From NCBI RefSeq assembly GCF_037023725.1, contig NZ_CP146077.1:2269001-2333000 (forward strand): a stretch of 64,000 nt of DNA. Reading direction: 5' to 3'. The DNA comes from Pseudomonas bubulae. Its GTDB lineage: Bacteria; Pseudomonadota; Gammaproteobacteria; Pseudomonadales; Pseudomonadaceae. A program made the position numbers and the translations under genes. The notes under the pieces are model-generated. The model saw only the letters and a program-made list of their open reading frames with translations, was not told the DNA's origin and made no database searches. Of this stretch, positions 55,734 through 64,000 are shown piece by piece; positions within the stretch are counted from its first letter, which is position 1; every line of letters begins with the position of its first letter.

Positions 55734-56369
55734 TTAGAACGGTGCCGGGCACTCAAAGCGCAGGCGTTCACCGGTTTGCGGGTGGGTGAAGCTCAGCATG
55801 CTCGCGTGCAGGCACAAACGCGGCCATGCGGCCAGGGCTTGCGGGTGCGCATACAGGCCATCACCGAGCAGCGGGTGGCCGATTGACAGCATGTGCACGC
55901 GCAACTGGTGCGAACGGCCGGTAATCGGTGTCAGCTCAACGCGGCAGTAATCGCCACACCGCTCCAGGATCTTCCAGAAGGTCAGTGCGTTTTTACCGAA
56001 TTCATGGTCAACCACGTGCCGGGGTTTGGTCGGCGGGTCGTAGCGCAGGGGCAGATCGATGCTGCCGCTGTCCAGCTCGGGCTGGCCCCAGGCTAGTGCG
56101 GTGTAGGCCTTTTCGGTTTCGCGGTCGTGAAACTGGCGGGAAAGCTCACGGTGAGTGTCAGCATCCCGCGCCAGCAAAATAATCCCGGACGTTTCCCAAT
56201 CCAGACGGTGGACAATGCGCGCCTCGGGGTAGCCGTTTTCTTGCAGGCGGGTAATCAAACAGTCCTTGTTGTCATCGGCCCGGCCCGGCACCGAAAGCAG
56301 CAAGGTCGGCTTGTTGACCACCAGAACGCCAGCGTCCTCATGGATAATGTGAATATTGGACAACGGCAT
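55734..56369 (-). CDS. rluA: RluA-family RNA pseudouridine synthase
   Basis: This 211-residue protein has the RluA catalytic motif with the active Asp in HRLDWETSGIILLARD, the second block EKAYTALAWG and the late block PITGRSHQLRVHMLSIGHPLLGDGLY. There is no S4 domain, as in RluA itself, which modifies 23S rRNA U746 and some tRNAs. It lies downstream of minE on the same strand, an order I recall from other pseudomonads. Confidence 0.9.
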   Translation of the reverse strand: MPLSNIHIIHEDAGVLVVNKPTLLLSVPGRADDNKDCLITRLQENGYPEARIVHRLDWETSGIILLARDADTHRELSRQFHDRETEKAYTALAWGQPELDSGSIDLPLRYDPPTKPRHVVDHEFGKNALTFWKILERCGDYCRVELTPITGRSHQLRVHMLSIGHPLLGDGLYAHPQALAAWPRLCLHASMLSFTHPQTGERLRFECPAPF

Positions 56370-56459
56370 TAAAACAGCCTCTTGAAAAACGCCAACGGCG
56401 ACAAAGGAGCCTCCCCTGCAGGGAAGGCACCGAGGTCGCCGTGGTGCCCGCCGGATCGA

Positions 56460-56714
56460 TTAACGATCTGGCAGTGTGATGTTGAGTTCCAGAATCGAGC
56501 AGCTACCTTCGTTTTCAAGGGCGATCTGTACCGAATCGTCGCCGATGTTGACGTATTTGCGGATCACCTCGACCAGCTCTTTTTGCAGGGCAGGCAGGTA
56601 GTCCGGGGTGCTGCGTTGGCCACGCTCGTGCGCCACGATGATCTGTAGACGCTCTTTCGCCACCGACGCGGTTGTTGGCGTTTTGCGGGTACGAAAGAAG
56701 TCAAAAATGTTCAT
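56460..56714 (-). CDS. minE: Cell division topological specificity factor MinE
   Basis: This 84-residue protein has the N-terminal amphipathic and MinD-binding part ([34 protein letters not shown]) and the C-terminal dimerisation part ([14 protein letters not shown]). It drives MinD off the membrane so that MinCD oscillates and division stays at mid-cell. It is 3 bases after minD and surely co-transcribed. Confidence 0.98.
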   Translation of the reverse strand: MNIFDFFRTRKTPTTASVAKERLQIIVAHERGQRSTPDYLPALQKELVEVIRKYVNIGDDSVQIALENEGSCSILELNITLPDR

Positions 56715-56717
56715 TGT

Positions 56718-57530
56718 TTAGTTGCCTCCAAACAGGCGCTCGAAGAATCCCTTCTTCTGTACATCAAGGAACCGGTGCTCCACGGTTTTGCCCAGCAGGC
56801 GATCAACGGCATCGCTGTAGGCCTGACCGGCGTCGCTTTGATCGTCAAGGATCACTGGCACGCCCTGGTTGGATGCCTTGAGAACAGCCTGGGACTCCGG
56901 GATCACGCCCAGCAGGGCCACGGCCAGAATCTCTTTGACGTCTTCAACGCCGAGCATTTCGCCTTTGGAAACGCGATCAGGGTTGTAGCGGGTCAGCAGC
57001 AGGTGTTCCTTGATCGGATCCTGGCCCAGTTCGGCGCGGCGCGACTTGCTGGCCAGCAGGCCCAGCATGCGGTCCGAGTCACGTACCGAGGACACTTCCG
57101 GGTTGGTCACGACTACCGCTTCGTCAGCGAAGTACATGGCCAGGTGGGCACCGGTTTCGATACCGGCCGGGGAGTCGCAGACCACGTATTCGAAGGTTTC
57201 CTTAAGCTCCATAAGAACTTTTTCGACGCCTTCCTTGGTCAGCGCGTCCTTGTCACGGGTCTGGCTGGCGGCCAGCACGTAGAGGTTTTCCAGGCGCTTG
57301 TCTTTGATCAGCGCCTGCTGCAGGTTGGCTTCACCGTTGACCACGTTGACGAAGTCATACACCACGCGGCGCTCGCAACCCATGATCAGGTCGAGGTTAC
57401 GCAAGCCGACGTCAAAGTCGACGATCACTGTTTTGTGGCCGCGCAGAGCGAGGCCGGTACCGATAGCGGCGCTGGTGGTGGTCTTACCCACACCACCCTT
57501 GCCGGATGTAACCACTAGAATCTTGGCCAA
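56718..57530 (-). CDS. minD: Septum site-determining ATPase MinD
   Basis: This 270-residue protein has the deviant Walker A GKGGVGKTT (signature Lys plus P-loop Lys), DFDVGLRNLD and the C-terminal amphipathic helix (FFERLFGGN) that binds the membrane. It carries MinC to the membrane and is regulated by MinE. The 199-base gap to minC is wider than usual within a min operon, so minD may have its own promoter. Confidence 0.98.
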   Translation of the reverse strand: MAKILVVTSGKGGVGKTTTSAAIGTGLALRGHKTVIVDFDVGLRNLDLIMGCERRVVYDFVNVVNGEANLQQALIKDKRLENLYVLAASQTRDKDALTKEGVEKVLMELKETFEYVVCDSPAGIETGAHLAMYFADEAVVVTNPEVSSVRDSDRMLGLLASKSRRAELGQDPIKEHLLLTRYNPDRVSKGEMLGVEDVKEILAVALLGVIPESQAVLKASNQGVPVILDDQSDAGQAYSDAVDRLLGKTVEHRFLDVQKKGFFERLFGGN

Positions 57531-57729
57531 GGTGTTTCACCCCTAAGGAAAAAGGACTTTTTAGCCCCTGAATAACATCTCTATGAACGACTGCAGGTGA
57601 ACAGCCTTGGCGGGTCATTGTTCAAGTCGCGTTTACGCTGTGTAAACACTGCCTGATTGCTTGTCCCTACAAGGAAAAGTCTGTTTTCACTACGATTTTG
57701 AGATGCTTGGAAAATGGCGAGAGTATCCG

Positions 57730-58470
57730 TTAAAGCCGGGTGATGTTCAACATGTCACTTGACAGACTGATCTGAACACCTGTTCCCCACAGAGGATCCC
57801 GACGCAGGTCTTCGGATACCTTGTACTTGCCCGCAATTGACACTAGCTCGGCGCTCAGCTGCTGGCAAAAAATCCGTGCCTTGGTGTTGCCCTTGTGCCC
57901 GGCCAGTGCGCGGCCCCGCATAGGCCCGTACACATGGATGTTGCCATCGGCCATAAGTTCCGCACCGGGGCTGACTGAAGCGATCACCACCAGGTCACAG
58001 CCTTCGGCATACACCGTCTGGCCGCCGCGTACCGGGCTGGTGATGATCCTGGTCGGCTTGATCGCCGGCTCTGGCGGTTTTTCCGGTTTTTTTGCCTCGA
58101 CCACCACTTCAACCGGATCAATCGGCCGCTCACGGGCGCCGGAGGGTGGCAGTACAGGCAGGTCGATGGCAATGGCAGCAGCGATGTCCTCGATGCGGTT
58201 GGCGCGAATGGCCAGGGTGCGCAGGCCATGTTGGCGGCAGACGCGCATCAGCCCCGGCAAATCGATGGCGCCTTCACTGGCGGGCAGCTTGTCCAGCGCC
58301 AGTACCAGCGGGGTATTGCTGAAAAAATTCGGGGCCTGGGCCACTTTGGCGGCCAGTTGGCGGTCCAGGGCTTCAAGGTTGTTGTGCGCAAGTTCCAGCA
58401 CCGTGATGGCGAGCATACTGCCCTTAAGCTGGAACACGGGGGCTTGGTCTAGCGATTCGGTTTGGCTCAT
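57730..58470 (-). CDS. minC: Septum site-determining inhibitor MinC
   Basis: This 246-residue protein has the N-terminal FtsZ-inhibiting domain (about 1-110), a Pro/Lys-rich linker (about 115-140) and the C-terminal beta-helix domain ([45 protein letters not shown]) that dimerises and binds MinD. It blocks Z-ring assembly away from mid-cell. It is first in the minC-minD-minE-rluA series. Confidence 0.97.
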   Translation of the reverse strand: MSQTESLDQAPVFQLKGSMLAITVLELAHNNLEALDRQLAAKVAQAPNFFSNTPLVLALDKLPASEGAIDLPGLMRVCRQHGLRTLAIRANRIEDIAAAIAIDLPVLPPSGARERPIDPVEVVVEAKKPEKPPEPAIKPTRIITSPVRGGQTVYAEGCDLVVIASVSPGAELMADGNIHVYGPMRGRALAGHKGNTKARIFCQQLSAELVSIAGKYKVSEDLRRDPLWGTGVQISLSSDMLNITRL

Positions 58471-58589
58471 GGTTGCTTAACGCGACTTGTCACTTAAAGT
58501 GCTGAGACTTATAACGAGAACGCCGGCAGGCCGCAAGCCGGGTCTAACGATGTAGAATGGCCGACCCTTGTGTCTGTCCGGAATCATTA

Positions 58590-59522
58590 ATGGATCGCCC
58601 GCGTTTTCGTGCCGCTTTTTTTCATCCGCGTTTCTGGCTGCTATGGCTGGGTCTCGGCGTGCTGTGGCTGGTCGTGCAACTGCCTTATAAAGTACAACTG
58701 TGTATCGGCCGTGGTCTCGGCGCCCTGATGTATCGGGTGGCCGGTGATCGCCGACGTATTGCCACGCGCAACCTTGAATTGTGTTTCCCTGAAAAGACCC
58801 GCGCCGAGCGCAAGCAGTTGCTCAAGGACAACTTCGCCTCGACCGGTATCGCCTTCTTTGAAATGGCCATGAGCTGGTGGTGGTCAAAACCGCGTCTGGC
58901 CAAGCTGGCCCATGTCGAAGGGCTGGAGCACCTGAAGCGGGCTCAGCTTGAAGGCAAGGGGGTAATCCTGATGGCATTTCACTTTACCACCCTGGAAATC
59001 GGCGCTGCCTTGCTGGGTCAGCAACACACCATCGATGGCATGTACCGCGAACATAAAAACCCGCTGTTCGACTTTATCCAGCGTCGTGGCCGTGAGCGGC
59101 ACAATGTAGATTCGCTGGCTGTCGAACGTGATGACGTGCGCGGCATGCTCAAGCTGCTGCGCTCAGGGCGGGCGATCTGGTATGCGCCCGACCAGGACTA
59201 CGGCGCCAAGCAGAGCATCTTTGTGCCTTTGTTCGGCATCCAGGCGGCCACCGTTACCGCCACCAGCAAGTTCGCCAAACTGGGCAAAGCGCAGGTTGTG
59301 CCCTTTACTCAACAAAGACTGGCCGACGGCAGTGGTTACAAGCTGGTCATTCATCCGCCACTGAGGGATTTCCCCGGAGAAAGCGATGAGGCTGATTGCC
59401 TGCGAATCAATCAATGGGTTGAGCGGGCGGTGCGTGAATGCCCCGAGCAGTATCTGTGGGCCCATCGCCGCTTCAAGACCCGCCCGCCCGGCGAGCCGAA
59501 ACTGTACGACAAACGCGGCTGA
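58590..59522 (+). CDS. Lipid A biosynthesis acyltransferase (HtrB/LpxL-type)
   Basis: This 310-residue inner-membrane protein has one N-terminal hydrophobic helix (about 15-33) and the lysophospholipid-acyltransferase-type active motif HFTTLE (HX4E), then GMYREHKNPLFD and YAPDQDYG. It adds a secondary acyl chain (laurate-type) to the lipid A precursor. The ATG at 58590 (MDRPRFRAAFFHPRFW) matches the family start; a longer frame has no ribosome site. It is divergent from minC and followed after 15 bases by a patatin gene. Confidence 0.95.
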   Translation: MDRPRFRAAFFHPRFWLLWLGLGVLWLVVQLPYKVQLCIGRGLGALMYRVAGDRRRIATRNLELCFPEKTRAERKQLLKDNFASTGIAFFEMAMSWWWSKPRLAKLAHVEGLEHLKRAQLEGKGVILMAFHFTTLEIGAALLGQQHTIDGMYREHKNPLFDFIQRRGRERHNVDSLAVERDDVRGMLKLLRSGRAIWYAPDQDYGAKQSIFVPLFGIQAATVTATSKFAKLGKAQVVPFTQQRLADGSGYKLVIHPPLRDFPGESDEADCLRINQWVERAVRECPEQYLWAHRRFKTRPPGEPKLYDKRG

Positions 59523-59537
59523 GGCGGCCGCACTGGC

Positions 59538-60683
59538 GTGACTGCGGTTGCGCCGGTGACGGGCCTGATACTGTCTGGTGGTGGTGCGCGGGCGGCCTAT
59601 CAGGTCGGCGTGCTGGCGGCGATTGCCGAGTTGCTGCCTGCCGGTGCCATCAACCCGTTCCCGGTGATTGTCGGGACGTCAGCGGGCGCGATCAATGCGG
59701 TCAGCCTGGCTAGCGGGGCGATGGATTTCACCCGCGCGGTCGAGCACCTGACCCTGTTCTGGCAGGGTTTTGAAAGCAGGCGCGTGCTACGCAGCGACTG
59801 GTCGGGGGTTTTGCATCAGGCCACGCGTTTTTTTGCTCACAGTCTGCTCGGGCTAGGCTCGCATGTGCCGGTGGCGCTGCTCGACAGTTCGCCCTTGCGC
59901 GATCTGCTCCAGGACCGGATCAACTTCCCCGGTGTTGAACAGGCGATTGCCGGGCATCACCTACGGGCTGTCGCGGTTACTGCATTTGGCTATTCTTCCA
60001 GTCAGGCGGTGACCTTTTATCAAGGCAAGGGCACCATCAATGGCTGGTTGCGCCATCGGCGCATCGGCATGCCCACCGCTTTGACGGTTGAACATCTGCT
60101 GGCCAGTTCGGCCATCCCTCTTCTGTTTGCTCCGGTCAAAATCGGCGAAGAGTATTTTGGCGATGGCGCAGTGCGGCAGTCGGCGCCAATCAGTCCTGCG
60201 CTGCATCTGGGAGCCAACCGGGTGCTGGTGGTGGGGGTGAGCGGCAACCCGCGCGGGCCGGACCTTCAGGCCGGCCAGTCGCACTACTACAACGCTCAAC
60301 AACCGACGCTGGCGCAAATTGGCGGGCATATGCTCAACAGTACGTTTATCGACAGCCTGGAAAGCGATATCGAGCTGCTTGAGCGGCTCAATCACTTCAG
60401 TCGCCTGCTGCCCAGGCAATCCGACAACCTCGGTTTGTCCCCCGTGGAGGTGCTGGTGATTGCGCCGAGCCAGCCTATAGACGAAATCGCGGCCCGCCAT
60501 CGGCATGAGCTGCCGGCCGCGCTGCGCATGTTCCTGCGTGGCCCCGGTGCGACCAAAACCAGTGGTGCAGGGGTGCTCAGCTACCTGCTGTTCGAGGCGG
60601 GTTATTGTCGGGAGTTGATCGAGTTGGGGCGACGCGATGCGATGGCCAAGCGCGATGCGCTGTGCCAGTTTTTGCGGGTTTGA
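59538..60683 (+). CDS. Patatin-like phospholipase
   Basis: This 381-residue protein carries the complete patatin dyad: the oxyanion loop SGGGARAAYQVG, the nucleophile GTSAGAIN and the Asp in FGDGAVRQSAPI. There is no signal peptide. It starts with GTG 15 bases after the acyltransferase gene, so the two are probably one transcript. This is the second patatin in the window and differs from the RssA-like one at 6381 in length and C-terminus. The lipid substrate is unknown. Confidence 0.9.
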   Translation: MTAVAPVTGLILSGGGARAAYQVGVLAAIAELLPAGAINPFPVIVGTSAGAINAVSLASGAMDFTRAVEHLTLFWQGFESRRVLRSDWSGVLHQATRFFAHSLLGLGSHVPVALLDSSPLRDLLQDRINFPGVEQAIAGHHLRAVAVTAFGYSSSQAVTFYQGKGTINGWLRHRRIGMPTALTVEHLLASSAIPLLFAPVKIGEEYFGDGAVRQSAPISPALHLGANRVLVVGVSGNPRGPDLQAGQSHYYNAQQPTLAQIGGHMLNSTFIDSLESDIELLERLNHFSRLLPRQSDNLGLSPVEVLVIAPSQPIDEIAARHRHELPAALRMFLRGPGATKTSGAGVLSYLLFEAGYCRELIELGRRDAMAKRDALCQFLRV

Positions 60684-60695
60684 ACTACTCGCTTT

Positions 60696-60784
60696 TGTAG
60701 CCGCTGCCGCAGGCTGCGATAAGGGCCGCCGGCCCTTCCTCGGGGTCGCTGCGCAACCCATCGCAATCTGTTGCAGCGGCTACA
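60696..60784. repeat. Palindrome of the second repeat family
   Basis: TGTAGCCGCTGCCGCAGGCTGCGAT faces ATCGCAATCTGTTGCAGCGGCTACA, with a nested GGGCCGCCGGCCC hairpin. It shares the GCCGCTGCCGCAG core with the element at 54162 and lies between convergent genes. Confidence 0.88.
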
Positions 60785-60787
60785 GGT

Positions 60788-61576
60788 TTACTCGGCAATC
60801 TGCAATTTGCGCGCTTCAGTGTAGATGTAACGCAGCTTGTCGTATTCGAATGGCGAGTCGAACTGACCATAACGGAAGCTGGTGGTATAGCGTTTGTCGA
60901 CAGCGCCCAGCACCCAGATCTCGGGATGGCGAGTGCTCTCGTGCGGCACGTTCAGGAAGTTGATCTCCTGGTTGACGCCATAGTCGACCACCAGGCCCGT
61001 GGTGTCGCGCAGGTTCGACGGGCCAAGGATCGGCAGCATCAGGTATGCACCGCCGGGTACGCCATAAAAGCCCAGGGTCTGGCCGAAGTCTTCACTTTGA
61101 CGGGGCAGGCCCATGGCTGTGGCCGGATCCCACAGCCCGCCGATGCCGATGGTCGTATTCAGCAACAAGCGCCCTGTGGTTTCCATCGAGCGATGGCCCT
61201 TGAGCTGCAGCAGGCTGTTGAACAGGTTGGGGACATCCCCCAGGTTGTTGAAGAAGTTGCTCACACCCGTGCGCAAAAAACTGGGCGTGACATAGCGATA
61301 GCCATTGACCACCGGGAGGAACACCCACTGGTCGAAGCGGTAGTTGAAATGGTAAATCCTGCGGTTGATCGGCTCCAGCGGGTCATAGATGCTCAGAGCG
61401 TTCATGGTGGCGCGCTCGAACTCACGCTGATCCAGGCCCGGATTGAACTTCAACAGTTTCAACGGCTGGGTAAACCCGTCGACATCGGGGGTCAGTTCCG
61501 TGTGAGCTTTGCTGTTGTCGGCTTGGGCGAAGCCGGCGCCGAGCAGGGCGGCGAGAAGCAATAATTGTTTAGCCAC
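60788..61576 (-). CDS. MlaA/VacJ-family protein without lipobox
   Basis: This 262-residue protein has the MlaA signature (IYDPLEPINRRIYHFNYRFDQWVFLPVVNGYRYVTPSFLRTGVSNFFNNLGDVPNLFNSLLQLK and GVPGGAYLMLPILGPS). MlaA is an outer-membrane lipoprotein that removes misplaced phospholipids. Here the signal peptide (AKQLLLLAALLGAGFAQA) has no Cys, so it is likely a soluble periplasmic or otherwise attached variant. The GTG at 61576 was chosen because it opens the signal peptide. It overlaps the upstream hydrolase gene by 8 bases. No other mla gene is present. Confidence 0.88.
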   Translation of the reverse strand: MAKQLLLLAALLGAGFAQADNSKAHTELTPDVDGFTQPLKLLKFNPGLDQREFERATMNALSIYDPLEPINRRIYHFNYRFDQWVFLPVVNGYRYVTPSFLRTGVSNFFNNLGDVPNLFNSLLQLKGHRSMETTGRLLLNTTIGIGGLWDPATAMGLPRQSEDFGQTLGFYGVPGGAYLMLPILGPSNLRDTTGLVVDYGVNQEINFLNVPHESTRHPEIWVLGAVDKRYTTSFRYGQFDSPFEYDKLRYIYTEARKLQIAE

Positions 61577-62867
61577 GGAAGAACTCCAGCATATCGTCAG
61601 CGTTGACTCGGTAATTGATGTTGCCGCAATGGCCGCCATAGGGGTAAACCGTCAGGCGATTACCGAAGGTTTTACGCAGGAATCCGAGGTCGCCAGGGCC
61701 CAGGATGATGTCGTCGGCGTTATGCATGACGGCAATCTTCGGGCTATTTTTCAGGTAATCCTGCAGGGCGTACAGGCTGACCTGATCGATCAACTGCAGC
61801 AGGCTGCCGCCATCGGTCTTGGCGCGCCACATGGGGATCACCTGCTCGGTCAGGTAGCAGTCAAAGTCACACTGCAGCGAACGCTTGAGGAAAGGTGTCA
61901 GGCTGGTGCCCTCGGTGATCGGGTAGTTCGGCGGGGTGATCAGGCCACGGCGGTTGATCAGGTCCGAGGTGAACACGATATCGGCTGACGAGAAACGAAA
62001 CACCGTGCCGATCAGCATGGCCATTTGCTCGTTGGTCAGGCGCTCCTTGGAGTTTTGCAGGTCATACACCAGTGCCGCATTGAGGTCGACCCGGCCTTTA
62101 TCCTGAAAGTAGCGGGTCAGCTTGCCCAGCACCAGTTCGTAGAACGTGGTGGAGTTGTTGATGCCTTTGACCTCGGTCTGCACCAGCTTGTCGAGGTTGC
62201 TGATGGAGGTAAAGAGATTGACCGGCGGGTTGAGCATCAACACTTTTTTGAAGTTGAAGCTTTTGCGTGTTTCATCCAGGTGGCTGACAAAGGCAGCATC
62301 CAGCGCACCCAGACTATAACCCGCGAGGTAGTAGTCGGTAACGGGCAATTTGGCCTGTTGGGCGCGTACAGCCTGCATCACATGATACAAATCCTCGGCG
62401 TCGTACTGGCTGATGCCGGGCGTGGCCAGGCGCGAGGCCGAACTCATGAAGTCATAGCTGGTGGGCGATGACAGCTGAACGACGTGATAGCCTTCCTGAT
62501 AGAAGAGCTTTTTAAGGTATTCGTTGAGGCTGCTGTCGTAGGCAGCACCGGTGCCGGCAATCAGGAACATCAAGGGCGCCGGGTGATCCTGTTTGGCCAT
62601 GCGGTAAGTGAGCTTTTTCACCGCCCAGAAATTGGCCGGCAGTATGTGCTCACGTTCAGGGCGCAGGTTGAGGGTGTAGTCCGACTGGTTGATATCATCT
62701 TCGTCGGGCAGCAGCGGGCGCATTTGCGGCGGAGTGGTGGCGATCGTAGCTTCAAACGGATTGGTTATCGGGTAGCCATACGTTGCGGGGTCGACATCGA
62801 CCGCCTGCGCGGACGCACTCAAGATAAGGCCGCCCAGTAAGGCAGCGAAGGGCAGAGAACGGAGCAT
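61569..62867 (-). CDS. Periplasmic alpha/beta hydrolase
   Basis: This 432-residue protein has a signal peptide (cut near SAQA, about residue 21) and an alpha/beta-hydrolase domain. The nucleophile elbow is AGYSLGAL, a late Asp is in MHNADDIILG and the His in YPYGGHCG. The oxyanion segment is likely FLIAGTGAAYDSS. It is encoded directly before, and overlapping, the MlaA-like gene. A lipid or ester substrate at the envelope is therefore plausible; this is inference from context. Confidence 0.85.
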   Translation of the reverse strand: MLRSLPFAALLGGLILSASAQAVDVDPATYGYPITNPFEATIATTPPQMRPLLPDEDDINQSDYTLNLRPEREHILPANFWAVKKLTYRMAKQDHPAPLMFLIAGTGAAYDSSLNEYLKKLFYQEGYHVVQLSSPTSYDFMSSASRLATPGISQYDAEDLYHVMQAVRAQQAKLPVTDYYLAGYSLGALDAAFVSHLDETRKSFNFKKVLMLNPPVNLFTSISNLDKLVQTEVKGINNSTTFYELVLGKLTRYFQDKGRVDLNAALVYDLQNSKERLTNEQMAMLIGTVFRFSSADIVFTSDLINRRGLITPPNYPITEGTSLTPFLKRSLQCDFDCYLTEQVIPMWRAKTDGGSLLQLIDQVSLYALQDYLKNSPKIAVMHNADDIILGPGDLGFLRKTFGNRLTVYPYGGHCGNINYRVNADDMLEFFRG

Positions 62868-63098
62868 GGAGGCTATCCCTAAATAAGATGCGCAAAAGTT
62901 TCGCAGGCTATGACCACAGGGCTCGTACTGAAGTGCCATTCAATGGCACTAAATAATTCCCCAAACAGTCCCGAACAGGCAAAAAGTCACTCAAGATACA
63001 CGCTGAATGACTTTAGTTAACAGATATCTGATTGCAAGGCTTGTATAGCTGTAGATGGGGATTAAGCTGGGCGCCGTTTTTGCCTATCGGAGTTTGTT

Positions 63099-63461
63099 AT
63101 GCGACCTCGTTTGCCGTGGATCTTGCTGCTTATCGCTCTGCCTGTATGGTTGCTCGCCAGTTATGGGCTGCGATACGGCTTGATGGAGGACTCGCAGTGG
63201 GTGGGGACCTGTGTGGCAGAGGCTGCGCGCTGGGAATGCCAGTTGCGGGCAAACCTGGGCTTGTTGATTCATTTCCGGGTATTGGGCTGGGTCGCGCTGG
63301 TGCTGTCGATTATTGCTTTTTGCGTGCGTGGTCGTGTCGGCTGCGCACTGGCGGTGCTGGCCCTGCTGTTCGGCCTGCCCGCACTGGCGTTGTATAACGC
63401 CAGCCTCGCAGTGTTTGCCGTGGTGATCGCCGGGTTGCGCCTGGTGCGGGCCGCGAAGTAA
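63099..63461 (+). CDS. Small membrane protein of unknown function
   Basis: This 120-residue protein has about four membrane segments (near 7-27, 52-75, 80-98 and 98-115). A loop between the first two carries two Cys (GTCVAEAARWECQLR) that could form a periplasmic disulphide. A weak ribosome site (CGGAGTTTGTT) precedes the ATG. I recognise no family. It is divergent from the hydrolase gene and followed by a REP-like element. Confidence 0.75.
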   Translation: MRPRLPWILLLIALPVWLLASYGLRYGLMEDSQWVGTCVAEAARWECQLRANLGLLIHFRVLGWVALVLSIIAFCVRGRVGCALAVLALLFGLPALALYNASLAVFAVVIAGLRLVRAAK

Positions 63462-63475
63462 GAGTTTGAAACATT

Positions 63476-63537
63476 TGTGGGAGCGAGCCTGCTCGCGAAA
63501 GGTCTTTGAGGCCTTCGCGAGCAGGCTCGCTCCCACA
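63476..63537. repeat. Short REP-like inverted pair
   Basis: TGTGGGAGCGAGCCTGCTCGCGAA faces TTCGCGAGCAGGCTCGCTCCCACA with a centre of only 14 bases. It is the tightest member of the main family here and lies between convergent genes. Confidence 0.9.
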
Positions 63538-63559
63538 GGGGGATTGCACTAGAAAGGTG

Positions 63560-64000
63560 TCATGCGCGCTTGCGCACACTGCGCCACAGCGCCATCACCA
63601 TCAGTACGCTGACCAGCGCCCACATCCAGGCCTGTTCATTGTGCAGGCCTTCGCGGTACAGCTGCACCGGTATGCCTGCCCCGATGATCAAGGCCAGCAG
63701 GCCGAACTCACGGCGCGGGCCGCCCACCGGGCGTAGCAGATAAACCAGTGCAGGCAGGAGCAGGGCGGCACTCGGGAAACTTCGATAGCGCGGTTCAAAC
63801 ACCAGCCCAAGCATCATCACCGCTGCGGCAAACCCGGCGGCTGCCAGCCACCAGCCCGCACGGCGCTCCAGTGCGTTGAACAGGCGTTCTCGCCAGCCGT
63901 CTTTCTGGCCCAGGGCCAATGCACCATGGGTCAGTACGATCAGGTTCAGGCCAACCAGCAAGCCAGCCCATAGCCACTCGCCAGCAAAGCGGCTGGTGAC
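63560..64000 (-). CDS. Polytopic membrane protein, C-terminal part (partial)
   Basis: The frame runs off the right window edge; 146 C-terminal residues are visible, with about four membrane helices separated by short charged loops (QKDGWRERLFNALERR, RPVGGPRREFG) and a basic end (WRSVRKRA). The gene is therefore longer than seen. It may be the C-terminal membrane part of a glucan synthase-type protein found in pseudomonads, but that is a weak recollection and no catalytic motif is in view. Confidence 0.7.
   Translation of the reverse strand, partial: VTSRFAGEWLWAGLLVGLNLIVLTHGALALGQKDGWRERLFNALERRAGWWLAAAGFAAAVMMLGLVFEPRYRSFPSAALLLPALVYLLRPVGGPRREFGLLALIIGAGIPVQLYREGLHNEQAWMWALVSVLMVMALWRSVRKRA

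Overview
The window is about 64 kb of chromosome from a Pseudomonas, most likely of the fluorescens/putida side of the genus. The signs are an 83-residue OprI lipoprotein, a CysB/Prc/MinCDE core, high GC with Pseudomonas-style codon use, and many copies of the GTGGGAGCGGGCTTGC...CCCGCTCCCAC palindrome (REP-like) in gene gaps. The species was not determined. There is no prophage, transposase, CRISPR array, tRNA or rRNA. The only mobile-looking DNA is non-coding palindromic repeats.

Layout. 1-6414 is the end of kdpA followed by kdpBCDE, a high-affinity K+ pump and its two-component regulator. 6381-15100 is housekeeping and hypothetical genes: an RssA-like patatin, a small lipoprotein, a CHAD protein, a thioesterase-fold protein, a chemoreceptor, TatD, an MltF-type lytic transglycosylase and DoxX. 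15152-22686 is a complete trans-4-hydroxy-L-proline catabolic cluster: FAD dehydrogenase, semialdehyde dehydrogenase, DHDPS-family deaminase, epimerase and APC permease on the minus strand, with a divergent PAS-AraC regulator. 22794-29646 holds greB, a 0.6 kb inverted-repeat element, the ybbP-ybbA/tesA locus, an L,D-transpeptidase and oprI. 30143-35217 holds a small GNAT protein, DAHP synthase, a PilZ-like protein, a thioredoxin-like protein, a 5'-nucleotidase, a universal stress protein and cysB. 35358-38355 is an unusual pair: a RoxA-like di-haem cytochrome and a membrane-anchored catalase-fold protein. 38603-44127 holds an FKBP isomerase lipoprotein, a three-gene operon led by a small HTH protein, prc and a quinone oxidoreductase.

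44132-45106 is a tandem array of seven REP-like palindromes separated by spacers that resemble the end of the neighbouring oxidoreductase gene. 45117-51496 is an ABC uptake operon (binding protein, alkaline-phosphatase-superfamily enzyme, two permeases, ATPase, HAD phosphatase) with a divergent GntR/UTRA regulator and candidate operators. I read it as uptake and hydrolysis of an organophosphorus compound such as a phosphonate or phosphate ester; the substrate is unknown. 51607-60683 holds a large MscS channel, aminopeptidase ApeB, RluA-type pseudouridine synthase, minEDC, a lipid A acyltransferase and a patatin. 60788-64000 holds an MlaA-family protein without a lipobox overlapping a periplasmic alpha/beta hydrolase, then two membrane-protein genes, the last cut by the window edge.

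The strongest unusual observations are the tandem REP array, the putative organophosphorus operon and its operators, a perfect inverted pair of DnaA boxes far from any recognisable origin, the di-haem/catalase-fold pair, and the MlaA-like protein without a lipidation cysteine. All functions are inferred by reading motifs; no database search was run.
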